Of a stretch of 64,000 nt of DNA, positions 1-9,159 are shown in pieces. The position numbers and the translations under genes are program-made. This DNA comes from Bacteroidaceae bacterium (GTDB lineage Bacteria; Bacteroidota; Bacteroidia; Bacteroidales; Bacteroidaceae). The DNA is taken from NCBI GenBank assembly GCA_017542145.1, contig JAFXXQ010000033.1:1-64000 (forward strand). The letters run 5' to 3'. Within the stretch, counting starts at the first letter, position 1. Each line of letters starts with the position of its first letter. The notes beneath the pieces were generated by a model. That model ran no database searches and was not told the origin of the DNA. It worked only from the letters and a program-made list of their open reading frames with translations.

Positions 1-697
1 ATGCATCCGCATGTCTTGCATCCTATACGCTGTACTTTCATTCGTAATATCGTTTCCCTATGGCCAACAGGAACGCTCCTTATATCCCTGTATATGCTGC
101 CGGAACGGATTATCTTGCGGCTTTTGCATTCCGGACAACGCAAATCATCCTTACGAGTTTGAATATAATGAATAATTTGATTACCTTTGTACTCAGTTTT
201 GGTACATTCTTGGTGACGAACACCAAATGCATGACACAGATAGCTGGGATTCATATAACTATACTTTAGTTAGGGGTAACCAAAGGTAGTGATAAAATCT
301 TAGCTATCTCTCTCTTAGTTCATTTTTATTGCTAGCCAACTACGCATTTGTCGGATGAACCATAAAAACAGCTACTCAAGAAGATGTAATCATATATTAT
401 GCAGATGGAACTCAAAAAGAAATTCCTGGTGAATCAGGCTACTTTTCTTACGAAAACGGATATAATGAAAACGGGATGCTCATGTATCAAATTGAAATTG
501 ATGAAAAAGGGAACGAAGTGAGTACTGCATACTATTATTGGAGCAAAGTCGACGGGACGTCCATTGAATTGCCAATCGCTGAACCCTCTGTCTCTGCGCC
601 ATATTATGAAATAGACGGGCATCAAATAGTGGGTGATGTTTCTTATTCCGGAAGGATTATTATTCATAATGGGAAGAAATTGCTGATCCATCCGTGA
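1..697 (+). pseudogene. degraded gene for a secreted or surface protein
   Basis: One reading frame (codons starting at position 11) looks protein-like over most of this stretch but is broken by stop codons at 173, at 287-295 (three in a row) and at 356. It opens with a hydrophobic signal-like segment after the ATG at 11, continues with an acidic, Tyr/Trp-rich stretch between the stops, and has a clean open part from 359 to 697. The last 30 residues, ending in IHNGKKLLIHP, resemble the short C-terminal tails of Prevotella-type secreted proteins and match the tail of the BspA-like protein at 13509-15047 (IRNGKKVLVK). Another frame at 60-269 is also open, so a frameshift near 120-150 is possible. 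The most conservative intact piece is a 73-residue frame from the ATG at 476. The base composition is AT-rich like the next gene and unlike the rest of the window. The function is unknown, and it may instead be two or three small unrelated frames. Confidence 0.4.
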
Positions 698-732
698 CAT
701 CGCCATTCGGGAATAGCAAGAAAGAAATAATA

Positions 733-2700
733 ATGCAAAAAAAGACTTTAAAAGAATTTATTGAAGAGGCACGAAATGTTCATGGGGATAAATATGATTA
801 TTCAGATGTAAACTACGTTAATACTAAAACTAAAGTTCTTCTTCATTGCCCCATTCACGGAGCTTTTTGGATTACTCCGGATAAACATATCAATCGTGCC
901 TACGGTTGTCCCCAATGTGGAATAAAACGTCGTGTTGATGGGAGAAGAACCACATTAGAAGATTTTATAGCCAGAGCAAATAAAATACATGGGGGAGAAT
1001 ACGATTATTCGCGAGTAGTTTATACAAATTCACAAACAAAAGTTGACATCATTTGTCCTCAGCACGGCATCTTCTCGCAAACGCCAGACATGCATCTTTC
1101 TGGACACGGATGCCCTAAATGTGCAGGTAGGAATATCACTACAGATGAATTTATCAAAAGAGCACGGGAAGTGCATGGAAATAAATATGATTACTCAAAA
1201 GTTGTTTATGTTTCCGCCATAAAAAAAGTATGTATTATTTGTCCCGTTCATGGTGAGTTTTTCCAAACCCCAGTTGCACATTTCAACAATAAGCAAGGAT
1301 GTCCAAAGTGTTCTTTCCCCAATAAATACATGAGCATTCAAGAATTTCTTGAAAAAGCTAAAGCAATACATGGGGAGAAATATGATTATTCCAAAGTCTT
1401 CTTTTCGTTTATAACAAGAAAGGTTTGCTTTATTTGTCACGAAAAAGATTCTTCTGGAGACGAACACGGAGAATTTTGGCAGACGCCACAAAGTCATCTT
1501 TTAGGAAGAGGATGTCCAAAGTGCGGAAGAAATAGAGGGGCGGAAAAGAGGAAGAAGCCTTTATCCTTCTTTCCTGTGGAAGAGCAGCAGTATATTCGCA
1601 ATGAAAATGATATTGAGAATTCTTTTTTCCCCATAAAGGATTCTACTTTTAAGAATAGTAAAAAGGAGAAGGGAGTAATATATAAATATGTTTTCCCAAA
1701 TGGAAAGGTTTATGTCGGCCAAACAACTCATCCGCGAAGCAGGCATCTGGCTCATTTCGGGAAAGGTGGTGATAGGAACATCACGTTATATAGGGCTTAT
1801 GTCAAATATGGAATGCCCAAATACAACGTTCTGGAAAAGGTTGAAAGAGATACAAAAGAGGAATTAAGAGAAGCCCTTAACGCAATGGAACAAAAATATA
1901 TATTGGAGTATAAGAGCAATAATAAAAGGTTCGGCTACAACTTAACTTCTGGAGGGGGCGTTTTTGTCGTCAATGACGAGGGAAGAAGACATATGTCGGA
2001 AGCAAGAACTGATAAGCGCAAAGTCTTGCAATATGATTTACAAGGTAATTTGGTTGCAGAATATGACTCTTCATGCGATGCCGCTAAGGCTCTCGGAACT
2101 CATGCTTCCAGCATTTGGGCATGTTGCAAGGGAGTACGTTCTGGAGGGAAGAAGAGCCAAATTGTAAAGGGATATACATTTAGATTCAAAAGTAATGAAG
2201 ATGCCCCTGAAAAAATAAACCTTACGATTACTTCACCTAAAAAAGAAGTGCTCCAATATGACAAAGAAGGTTTTTTTCTTGCCGAATACGAATCTATCAA
2301 TGAAGCCGCAAGAAAAACTGGTGTCCTCGAATCTGGAATAAGACAGGTTCTTTATGGTAAGGTAAGACAATGCGGCGGTTATATGTGGAGATTGAAAGAC
2401 GGAGAAATAATACAGAAAATTGACAAAATCAGGCCAAGGCAAAAAAGGCCTTTCCCCAAATTGTCAGAAGCACAAAAACAAAGGTGTAAAGATGTGCAAA
2501 AGGAGAAATACGGAAAACATGTTCTTCAGTATTCTCCGGACGGAATTTTTATAAAAGAGTTTAATTCTTTGGCTGATGCGGCGATTGAGGTTAATGGAAA
2601 TCGAAAAAGTAAAACTGGTATAATATCCGCATGCAAAGGAATCCAGAAAACTGCATTTGGATACGTTTGGAGATATAAAGAGGAAAAAGGGAATGCTTAG
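733..2700 (+). CDS. GIY-YIG nuclease with four DUF723-like zinc-ribbon repeats and NUMOD1 repeats
   Basis: A 655-residue protein built from modules. Residues 4-268 hold four copies of a repeat with HGxKYDYSxV, then CPxHGxFxxTPxxH and GCPxC (copies near 4-66, 73-132, 136-196, 201-268). Copy 4 has CH in place of CP and a small insert. Residues 313-410 form a GIY-YIG nuclease domain: VIYKY at 315-319, VYVGQT at 326-331, candidate catalytic Arg near 337 and Glu near 386, then GYNLTSGG. The rest contains three NUMOD1-like DNA-binding repeats starting (K/E/H)VLQY, with short basic NUMOD3-like stretches between. These modules are typical of homing endonucleases and phage nucleases, so DNA cleavage is a good inference; the target is unknown. 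A GTG at 694 is also in frame, but the ATG at 733 begins the first repeat cleanly. The gene is visibly AT-rich compared with everything after 3.1 kb, which suggests transfer. It is intact. Confidence 0.88.
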   Translation: MQKKTLKEFIEEARNVHGDKYDYSDVNYVNTKTKVLLHCPIHGAFWITPDKHINRAYGCPQCGIKRRVDGRRTTLEDFIARANKIHGGEYDYSRVVYTNSQTKVDIICPQHGIFSQTPDMHLSGHGCPKCAGRNITTDEFIKRAREVHGNKYDYSKVVYVSAIKKVCIICPVHGEFFQTPVAHFNNKQGCPKCSFPNKYMSIQEFLEKAKAIHGEKYDYSKVFFSFITRKVCFICHEKDSSGDEHGEFWQTPQSHLLGRGCPKCGRNRGAEKRKKPLSFFPVEEQQYIRNENDIENSFFPIKDSTFKNSKKEKGVIYKYVFPNGKVYVGQTTHPRSRHLAHFGKGGDRNITLYRAYVKYGMPKYNVLEKVERDTKEELREALNAMEQKYILEYKSNNKRFGYNLTSGGGVFVVNDEGRRHMSEARTDKRKVLQYDLQGNLVAEYDSSCDAAKALGTHASSIWACCKGVRSGGKKSQIVKGYTFRFKSNEDAPEKINLTITSPKKEVLQYDKEGFFLAEYESINEAARKTGVLESGIRQVLYGKVRQCGGYMWRLKDGEIIQKIDKIRPRQKRPFPKLSEAQKQRCKDVQKEKYGKHVLQYSPDGIFIKEFNSLADAAIEVNGNRKSKTGIISACKGIQKTAFGYVWRYKEEKGNA

Positions 2701-3136
2701 GTTAGAAACATAGTTCCTTTTTGCTCAAAATGTTTTCCAGAAATATTGAGAGGCCCCTGTTCATATAAAAACGGGCCGTGTTTATAAACCTTTGCTTACT
2801 TTAGACTGACAGACTGCAGATGAACGTTCTGCTAATGATTCGGATGCGGCATTATTATCTGAAGTCTGATAGTCTGAAGTCTGTCCTTGTCATTCAGCGA
2901 GGGAGAAAGTGAGGGGGGGGTATTTCCCTACTACGGAATGTGCAAGATATAGTAGTATAAAAGGGTAGCACAGAAAGGGGTGCACAAATGGGTGGCCAGG
3001 GTAGGAAAGTGCAAAAGGGCTTTACAGACGGGTGATGCGAGTGGGGTGGGAAAAAAGGTGGAACTGCCTTCACCTCACGGCGTAGGCAGTTCCTTTATAA
3101 AAAACTATCTATTATGAAAAACTATTTTTGTTTCTT
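2701..3136. other. intergenic region, non-coding, repeat-rich
   Basis: No convincing gene. It holds a near-palindrome at about 2764-2786 (TATAAA/TTTATA arms around CGGGCCG), two direct copies of TCTGAAGTCTG at 2858-2868 and 2873-2883, and a G-rich stretch at 2960-3020 with degenerate repeats of GGGTxGCACA. The phrase CCGTGTTTATAAA recurs in the intergenic region at 13316-13329. The secDF terminator lies at the right end. Confidence 0.6.
3051..3093 (-). terminator. rho-independent terminator of secDF
   Basis: Perfect 10-bp inverted repeat GGAACTGCCT (3060-3069) / AGGCAGTTCC (3084-3093). Read on the minus strand it is followed by a six-T run (A-run at 3051-3056 on plus). It lies 44 bases beyond the secDF stop. 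Confidence 0.82.
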
Positions 3137-6100
3137 TTAAGCGGCGGTAGCAGCCTTGACGGTCTTCTTCATCGTAAGGCGGGCGATGGGCGCTGCCAGG
3201 AAGATGGAGGAGCAGGTACCGAACACAACACCGAGAATCATGGCGAAAGCAAAACTCTTGATGGTGTCGCCACCGATGAAGAGGATGCAGAGCAACACGA
3301 TGAGGGTGCTGACGGAGGTGTTGATGGTACGGGCCAAGGTGCTGTTGAGCGACTCGTTGAAGAGCTGGGTCAGCTCGCGCTTGGGATAGAGCTTGCGGTT
3401 CTCGCGGATACGGTCGAAGATAACCACCTTATCGTTGATGGAGTAACCGATAGCCGTCAGGATAGCACCGATGAAGGTCTGGTCGAGCTCCATGGAGAAG
3501 GGCAGCACGCCGTGCAGGAGTGCATACATACCGAGAATCATAGCCGTATCGATAATCAGAGCGCTGATGGCACCAACGCTATAGGCGACGTTGCGGAAGC
3601 GGAGCAGGATGTAGAGGAAGATGGCGATGAGGGCCAGGATGACGGAGATGATGGCTCCGCGGGTGATGTCGCTGGCGATGCTGGGGCCGACCTTCTGGCT
3701 GCTGATGATGGATCCGCCGGCGCGGTTCTCGTGGTCGATGAAGGTGTTGAAGGTAAGATCCGGGCTGAGGAGCTTGCCGTTCTTCAGGGCATCGAAGAGG
3801 AACTGCTCGATCTGGGTGTCGATGTCGTCGTCGCTATCGTTGATGCGGTAGTTGGTGCTGATGCGGAGGGTCTTGCCGTCGGTGCCGAGGGCGATGACAC
3901 TCAGGTTGGCGCCACCCACCTGATCCTGCAGCAGATTGCTGACCTGCTCGGGCTGAACGGGCTGCTCGAACTGGACGGTGAAGTTACGTCCACCGGTGAA
4001 GTCGATGCTGCGGTCGAAACCGCGCACACCGTAGGCAACAGCGAACACAACGAGCAGGATGGCGAATACGATGAAGGAGGTCTTACGGGCACCCATGAAG
4101 TTGATGTGGGTGTTCTCGGGCATGACCTTCTTGGCAAACGGAGTGGTGAAGGTGAGGTTCGTGAGCTTGTCCTTGCCCAGGAAGTGCTCGTACACCAGAC
4201 GGGTGAGGAATACTGCCGTGAAGAACGAGCAGACGATACCGATCATCAACGTAGTAGCAAATCCGCGGATGGGACCTGTACCGAAGACGAACAGGATGAT
4301 ACCGGTGATGATGGAGGTGAAGTTGGAGTCGAAGATGGCCGAGAAGGCGTTCTTGTAACCATCCTTTAGGGCGGCCTTGACCTGCTTACCGGCGCGCAGC
4401 TCTTCCTTGGCGCGCTCGTAGATAAGCACGTTGGCGTCGACGGCCATACCGAGGGTGAGCACCATACCGGCGATACCGGACATCGTCAGGGCTGCCTGGA
4501 AGGAGCTGAGGATGCCGAGGGTGAAGAAGAGGTTGAGCAGCAGGGCGCTGTCGGCAATCAGACCGGGGATCCAGCCGTACATGGCGCACATGTAGAAGAT
4601 AAGGATGATGAAGGCGATGATGAACGACCAGATACCGCGCTGGATGGACTCGGCACCCAGCGAAGGACCGACGACGTCTTCCTGGACAATCTTGGCGGGG
4701 GCGGGCATCTTACCAGAGTTGAGCACGTTAGCAAGGTCGCGGGTCTGCTCGGGGGTGAAGTTACCGGTGATGATGGAGTTGCCGTTGGTGATTTCGACCT
4801 GGACGTTGGGTGCGCTATAGACGCGGTCGTCGAGGATGATGGCGACGGCGCGGCCGATGTTGTTCTTCGTGATCTGTCCCCAGCGGCGGCTGCCCTCGGT
4901 GTTCATGCTCATGCTGACGGCGGGACGGCCGTTCTGGTCGTAGTCGTCACGGGCATTGACGATGACGTCGCCCTCCAGCGGAGCGCGTCCGTTGCGCTCG
5001 GTGGACTTGATGCCGTAGAGTTCATAGATCTGTCCCTTCTCGTCCATGGCGCTGACGCCCCACTTCAGACGGAGGTCCTTCGGGAGGACGCTCTGCACCT
5101 CCTTGCGGGCAAGGAGCTCGTCGATGGCGTCCATGTCCTTATGCTGAGCCAGGCCGATGACGGCGCCGTTGTTGCCGTTGTAAACCTGCAGCATGCTGAG
5201 CAGCGGGTGCTCGCGCTTCATCTGCTCGTCGCTGACGGCGTCGGTCTTGGTCTCCTTCTCTTCGCCCGTGAGGGTTGAGAGGTCGAGGTCGGCGTCGGAG
5301 CTCTTCTCGGTGGCCTCGACAGCCTCGGCAGCCTTTTCGGTGGCCTCAGCGGTCTCGGTGGTCTCGGTAGCCGTCCCGTTCTCGTAGGCGAGGGCATCGC
5401 GCAGACGGGCGTCGGCAGCCACGAGGGACTGATAGACCTCGGCGGCGGTATAGGTCTCCCAGAACTCGAGGTTCGCACTTCCCTGCAGGAGGTTGCGGAC
5501 GCGTTCGGGCTCCTTCACGCCGGGGAGCTCAATCATGATGCGGCCCATGGAGCCTTCGAGCTTCTGGATGTTGGGCTGGGCGACGCCGAAGCGGTCGATA
5601 CGGGTGCGGAGCACGTTGAACGAGTTGTCGATGGCAGCCTGCACCTCGGCACGCAGCACGGACTCAACGTCCTTGTCGGAGCTCTTCGTATTGATTTTAT
5701 CCTTCAGCTGCTGGGTGGCGAAAATCTCGGCCAGCGAGCCTTCGGGGTTGATGCGCTTGTACTCTTTGATGAACAGAGTGATGAAGTCGTCGTTGCTGGT
5801 GACGGCCTGCTTGGTGGCTGTGGCCAGGGCGCTCTTGAACTTCTCGTCCTGCTTGTGGTCAGCAAGAGCATCGACCACATCGGGGACGGAAACTTCCAGA
5901 ATAACGTTCATACCGCCTTTCAGGTCAAGACCCAGACCGATACCATTCTCGCGGCAGGTCTTGTAGTCGAAAAGACCCAGATAGACTTTCTCATTCATGA
6001 TTGAATCGATATAAACCGATTCACCTCCTGCATAGTTGGCTGCCTTTTTCTCATGATGGCGTGCCACAAATGTGAAGGAAAGGTAGAACAGACACACGAG

Positions 6101-6145
6101 TGTGAGTAATACCGCAATGATCCTTACAAATCCTTTGTTTTGCAT
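3137..6145 (-). CDS. secDF: protein translocase subunit SecDF (fused SecD and SecF)
   Basis: A 1002-residue inner-membrane protein that joins SecD and SecF in one chain, as is usual in Bacteroidota. It pulls secreted proteins through SecYEG using the proton gradient. An N-terminal membrane helix is followed by the SecD motif GLDLKGGMN near residue 75, a periplasmic P1 region, and the SecD membrane block with GMAVDANVLIYER. The SecF half contains DFTGGRNFTVQF and a second block with GYSINDKVVIFDRIREN. The periplasmic part carries a low-complexity insert rich in T, E and A near residues 255-310, probably a variable surface linker. The ATG at 6145 gives a standard N-terminus. A promoter lies upstream and a strong terminator downstream, so it is probably transcribed alone. 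Confidence 0.97.
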   Translation of the reverse strand: MQNKGFVRIIAVLLTLVCLFYLSFTFVARHHEKKAANYAGGESVYIDSIMNEKVYLGLFDYKTCRENGIGLGLDLKGGMNVILEVSVPDVVDALADHKQDEKFKSALATATKQAVTSNDDFITLFIKEYKRINPEGSLAEIFATQQLKDKINTKSSDKDVESVLRAEVQAAIDNSFNVLRTRIDRFGVAQPNIQKLEGSMGRIMIELPGVKEPERVRNLLQGSANLEFWETYTAAEVYQSLVAADARLRDALAYENGTATETTETAEATEKAAEAVEATEKSSDADLDLSTLTGEEKETKTDAVSDEQMKREHPLLSMLQVYNGNNGAVIGLAQHKDMDAIDELLARKEVQSVLPKDLRLKWGVSAMDEKGQIYELYGIKSTERNGRAPLEGDVIVNARDDYDQNGRPAVSMSMNTEGSRRWGQITKNNIGRAVAIILDDRVYSAPNVQVEITNGNSIITGNFTPEQTRDLANVLNSGKMPAPAKIVQEDVVGPSLGAESIQRGIWSFIIAFIILIFYMCAMYGWIPGLIADSALLLNLFFTLGILSSFQAALTMSGIAGMVLTLGMAVDANVLIYERAKEELRAGKQVKAALKDGYKNAFSAIFDSNFTSIITGIILFVFGTGPIRGFATTLMIGIVCSFFTAVFLTRLVYEHFLGKDKLTNLTFTTPFAKKVMPENTHINFMGARKTSFIVFAILLVVFAVAYGVRGFDRSIDFTGGRNFTVQFEQPVQPEQVSNLLQDQVGGANLSVIALGTDGKTLRISTNYRINDSDDDIDTQIEQFLFDALKNGKLLSPDLTFNTFIDHENRAGGSIISSQKVGPSIASDITRGAIISVILALIAIFLYILLRFRNVAYSVGAISALIIDTAMILGMYALLHGVLPFSMELDQTFIGAILTAIGYSINDKVVIFDRIRENRKLYPKRELTQLFNESLNSTLARTINTSVSTLIVLLCILFIGGDTIKSFAFAMILGVVFGTCSSIFLAAPIARLTMKKTVKAATAA

Positions 6146-6207
6146 TTTACTTGTTATTTTTAATTATTACTTTATATATTTCCTTATTATTTTTTGAAAT
6201 CGGGGCG

Positions 6208-6237
6208 CAAAGATACTACATTTTTTTGCCAATTCAA
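6208..6237 (-). promoter_or_regulatory. secDF promoter, Bacteroidota type
   Basis: On the minus strand: -7 element TATCTTTG (6208-6215), with TTG of the -33 element at 6235-6237 and a 19-base spacer. It lies 63 bases upstream of the secDF start. Confidence 0.7.
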
Positions 6238-6313
6238 CCATTTGAGGCGAAAAAATCGCTGTTTGGAAGGCAATTTTGTCAGTTTGCCACCCAAAAAGTG
6301 GCAAAAACCGAAG

Positions 6314-6331
6314 AAAAAACGGCGATTGCCG
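6314..6331 (-). terminator. weak terminator after the endonuclease/phosphatase gene
   Basis: A short CGGC-AATC-GCCG hairpin followed on the minus strand by six T. A second perfect inverted repeat, TTTGCCAC / GTGGCAAA, lies at 6283-6305 without a T-run. Either could end the rhomboid operon. Confidence 0.4.
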
Positions 6332-6370
6332 GAAAAAAGTCGGGATTCGCTGCGCGAGACTTTTGCTGCG

Positions 6371-7486
6371 TTAAGGCTTCCGATAGACGAAGTAGGAATA
6401 GATGGGGTAGTGGTCCGATTCCTTGATGGAACGGTCCACCTTACAGCGGTAGGGTTTCAGATTGTGCGAAGCTAGGATGTGGTCGATGCGGAAGAACATC
6501 TTGTTGCGGTTGTAGCTGAAGCCAAAGCCGTTTCCGCTGAGCGTGTGGGCGTCCTTCAACAGACGGGTTACGCGGTAATGTGAGTAGCTGATGGGAGTGT
6601 CGTTGAAATCGCCGCAGACGATGACGGTACGGGGCGTCGGGCCGTTGCCCAGGGCTTGCTCGATATGCTTGGCGAGGCTGTCGGCCTGAACAGAGCGCTT
6701 GGCATTGGCTTCACGCAGTTTTTTCAGCAATTCTTTGGTGCCCGAGGTCGGCAGGCTCTCCTTGGGATGGCTGATGATTTCCTCGTAGAGGTTTTTGTCT
6801 TCTTCGTTCAACGCAAAGCTTTGTAAGTGGCAGTTGAAGAGGGTGATGGTGTCGCCTTCTACGTCCAGCGTGTATTCTGAGTAGCAGTTGCCCGAGTTGG
6901 GGAAGCGGACGTTTTTTAGCGAGAGAATGGGGTATTTGGAGATGCAGCAGATGTCCCGTGCCTCTCTCGTCCCTCCGTGTGGCATGCGGTAGGTGCGGTA
7001 GGGATAATCCTTCATCCATTCTGCATTCTGATCGTACTTTTTCAGATGGGCCGCGTTGGCTTCCTGTAGGCAGATGATGTCCGCCTTGCTTTTGGCAAGG
7101 TATTGGAGAATGGGATCCTTCTCGTCGACACCGACGCTAAGCACGTTGTACGACAGGACTTTCATCGCCCCTCGCGGCGCGCGGATGTCGGATATATTGA
7201 TGGGGACCATCGAGTAGATTTGCGTGCTGCAAACCAACAGCGTTATCAACGACAACCAGCAGAGACGCTTGTAGAACAACAGCCAGAAAACCAAAAAGGC
7301 AACCACAGCCCCCAATGCTATCGGAAACGCCATTCCCGCCAAGGAGATGATGGGCAACTTCTCAGCAGGAATCTGTTGGCTGAAGGCACACAGGATGAAC
7401 ACTCCGCAAACGAAGATGTTTATCAGCAGCAGGGGATAAGCCCACAGCTTCGTGTACCATTTCATCTTCTTTTTCTGCCTTTTCAT
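6371..7486 (-). CDS. membrane-anchored endonuclease/exonuclease/phosphatase family protein
   Basis: A 371-residue protein. Three hydrophobic helices span roughly residues 10-100 and are followed by an EEP-fold hydrolase domain. Visible motifs: SYNVLSVGVDEKDP (metal-binding Asn), ICLQEAN (metal-binding Glu), NCHLQ, VCGDFND (Asp/Asn) and the C-terminal RIDHILAS plus SDHYPIYS (catalytic His). This family includes DNases, phosphodiesterases and lipid phosphatases, so the substrate cannot be told. The membrane segments suggest a role at the inner membrane. It is the last gene of a minus-strand run with the two rhomboids, 27 bases after the middle gene. Similar EEP proteins next to rhomboids are common in Bacteroidales. 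Confidence 0.9.
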   Translation of the reverse strand: MKRQKKKMKWYTKLWAYPLLLINIFVCGVFILCAFSQQIPAEKLPIISLAGMAFPIALGAVVAFLVFWLLFYKRLCWLSLITLLVCSTQIYSMVPINISDIRAPRGAMKVLSYNVLSVGVDEKDPILQYLAKSKADIICLQEANAAHLKKYDQNAEWMKDYPYRTYRMPHGGTREARDICCISKYPILSLKNVRFPNSGNCYSEYTLDVEGDTITLFNCHLQSFALNEEDKNLYEEIISHPKESLPTSGTKELLKKLREANAKRSVQADSLAKHIEQALGNGPTPRTVIVCGDFNDTPISYSHYRVTRLLKDAHTLSGNGFGFSYNRNKMFFRIDHILASHNLKPYRCKVDRSIKESDHYPIYSYFVYRKP

Positions 7487-7513
7487 CGGCCAATCTTCTT
7501 TTTTGCTCTTTGT

Positions 7514-8458
7514 TCAGCGGTTTGAGGCGTCAAACAGTTTCTTTTTCTCCTCTGTCGTCAGGCCGCCGTAGCCCGATTTCTTGATTTTCTCAAGGATACG
7601 GTCAATCTCGTCAGACTGTTGCTTCTTCGTCTGGTTGTAGGTGTAGTCGGCTGCATGGTCGTTCGTGGGGGATTCATCCGTTTTTTTTCGTTTTTTCCCC
7701 GATGAAAAGGCCTTTTTTTGCTTCTTTGGCCGAATTCGTGTGCGGTAGGAAGCGGGACGGAAAAGCCCTCCGATGAAATCGATGCAACGGTTAATCCATT
7801 CGGTGATATCGTGCCCTTTGTTCAGCGCAGCTACGAATCCCCATCCGGCAAGTGCTCCTCCCAGATGAGCGATGTGTCCTCCGGCGTTATTGGAGGCGAT
7901 GAGCAACGTGTCAATCAGCACGGTGATGACAGCCAGCCATTTCATGGAAATATTTCCGAAGAACAGCAGACGAAGCTGGTAGTTCGGCTCCTTGATGGCT
8001 GTGGCTACCACGATAGCCAGTATGGATGCCGATGCTCCCACCAACAACGAGTAGGGGACTTGTGATGCAAAAAGCGGGAAGACATTATAGGCGATGACGT
8101 ACAGAATACCTCCTGCCAGACCGCCAAAGATATAGAGTCCTCTCAGATGCCGGGCGGAGAAGAAATAGAGGGCAATCTGTCCGAACCAATAGAGCCAAAG
8201 CATATTGAATACCAGATGCCACGCCCCTCCGTGCATGAACATATAAGTGAATAGCGTCCAGGGGCGTTGGGCCAAGAGCAGAAGCGAAGCAGGCAACGAC
8301 AGGAAATCCAGCCAACCTCCATCGTCTACCTTGAACAGCAGAAGAATCACCTTAGCTAACGCAAATAGCAGGAACAGCAGCACGTTGATGCCAATCAACT
8401 GTGTCACAATTCCGCCGCGGCGGAAGAAACGCCTTACGTCATCGATAATTCCAGCCAT
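7514..8458 (-). CDS. rhomboid family intramembrane serine protease with C-terminal tail domain
   Basis: A 314-residue multi-pass membrane protein. Rhomboid features: HLVFNMLWLYWFG, the Ser-containing motif GASAS near residue 145, and the catalytic His in GHIAHLGGALAGW. The core is followed by a basic linker rich in K and R (PKKQKKAFSSGKKRKK) and a short helical C-terminal domain ending KKSGYGGLTTEEKKKLF, a tail seen on many Bacteroidota rhomboids. It probably cleaves membrane proteins within the bilayer; the substrate is unknown. Its start overlaps the end of the upstream rhomboid gene by 20 bases, which implies translational coupling. Confidence 0.92.
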   Translation of the reverse strand: MAGIIDDVRRFFRRGGIVTQLIGINVLLFLLFALAKVILLLFKVDDGGWLDFLSLPASLLLLAQRPWTLFTYMFMHGGAWHLVFNMLWLYWFGQIALYFFSARHLRGLYIFGGLAGGILYVIAYNVFPLFASQVPYSLLVGASASILAIVVATAIKEPNYQLRLLFFGNISMKWLAVITVLIDTLLIASNNAGGHIAHLGGALAGWGFVAALNKGHDITEWINRCIDFIGGLFRPASYRTRIRPKKQKKAFSSGKKRKKTDESPTNDHAADYTYNQTKKQQSDEIDRILEKIKKSGYGGLTTEEKKKLFDASNR

Positions 8459-9062
8459 TGGTGTCCTTATTGTTCTTGCGCCAGTAGAGTATCATCGCTA
8501 AACCGAAGACCATACCCCCCAAATGGGCAAAGTGTGCCACGTTACCAAAGCTGAAGATTCCCTCCAGCAACTCAATCACCGTGTAGCCGATGACCATCCA
8601 TTTGGCTTTGATGGGCACGGGGATGGGGATGATATACATAGGCATATTGGGGAACAGCATCGCGAAGGCAAGCAATAGACCATAGACGGCACCCGAGGCA
8701 CCCACTACCGACTGCACCTGCGGGATGACGTTAACGAACTGCAACAGTTCCTGCGTCAAACCTGCTCCAATACCGCAGACCATATAATACAGAAGGAATC
8801 GTCTTGACCCCCATACGTTTTCCAGGATGCGTCCGAACATCCACAAGGCGAACATATTGAAGAACAGGTGGTCAAAACCTGCGTGGGCAAACATATAGGT
8901 GAACAGTTGCCACAAGCGAAACAGGGGCGAGCCTGCATAGTAAAGAGCCATCCACCCCTCAAGTGGGAATTTCAGCGCGGTCTGGGGAAGTATCCATTCG
9001 GCGAAGAAAACAAGGCAGTTGATGATGAGGAGATTTTTTACTACAGGAGGGAAATTCTTCAT
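8439..9062 (-). CDS. rhomboid family intramembrane serine protease
   Basis: A 207-residue rhomboid core with about six membrane helices and no extra domain. Conserved elements: HLFFNMFALWMFG, the catalytic serine in GASGAVYG and the catalytic histidine in AHFAHLGGMVFG. It is the first gene of the three-gene minus-strand unit and is preceded by a -7 element at 9081-9088. The two rhomboids are diverged paralogues. This one has the canonical GASG motif; the downstream one has GASA. Confidence 0.93.
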   Translation of the reverse strand: MKNFPPVVKNLLIINCLVFFAEWILPQTALKFPLEGWMALYYAGSPLFRLWQLFTYMFAHAGFDHLFFNMFALWMFGRILENVWGSRRFLLYYMVCGIGAGLTQELLQFVNVIPQVQSVVGASGAVYGLLLAFAMLFPNMPMYIIPIPVPIKAKWMVIGYTVIELLEGIFSFGNVAHFAHLGGMVFGLAMILYWRKNNKDTNGWNYR

Positions 9063-9080
9063 AACAATTCAAATTCTCGG

Positions 9081-9088
9081 CAAAAGTA
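9081..9088 (-). promoter_or_regulatory. -7 element for the rhomboid operon
   Basis: TACTTTTG on the minus strand, 19 bases before the first rhomboid start. No clear -33 TTTG is seen. It faces away from the argS element. Confidence 0.55.
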
Positions 9089-9111
9089 CGTAATTATTCT
9101 TAAGAAATGAC

Positions 9112-9119
9112 TACTTTTG
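9112..9119 (+). promoter_or_regulatory. -7 element for argS
   Basis: TACTTTTG on the plus strand, 41 bases upstream of the argS start. It forms a divergent pair with the minus-strand element 24 bases away. No clear -33 TTTG. Confidence 0.55.
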
Positions 9120-9159
9120 CAGTCAATTTAAGAAAATATAATACAATAACGTTCATAAT

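Noticed and set aside
60..269. 69-codon hydrophobic frame at the left edge
   Set aside because: It overlaps a frame with more protein-like text. It may be part of a frameshifted pseudogene, but it is not supported as a gene by itself.
3128..4369. 413-codon open frame on plus, opposite secDF
   Set aside because: Antisense shadow of secDF, highly acidic and Gly/Asp-rich with no start context or domain.
6283..6305. terminator hairpin TTTGCCAC/GTGGCAAA
   Set aside because: Perfect arms, but no T-run on either strand at the right place; the nearby weak hairpin fits better.
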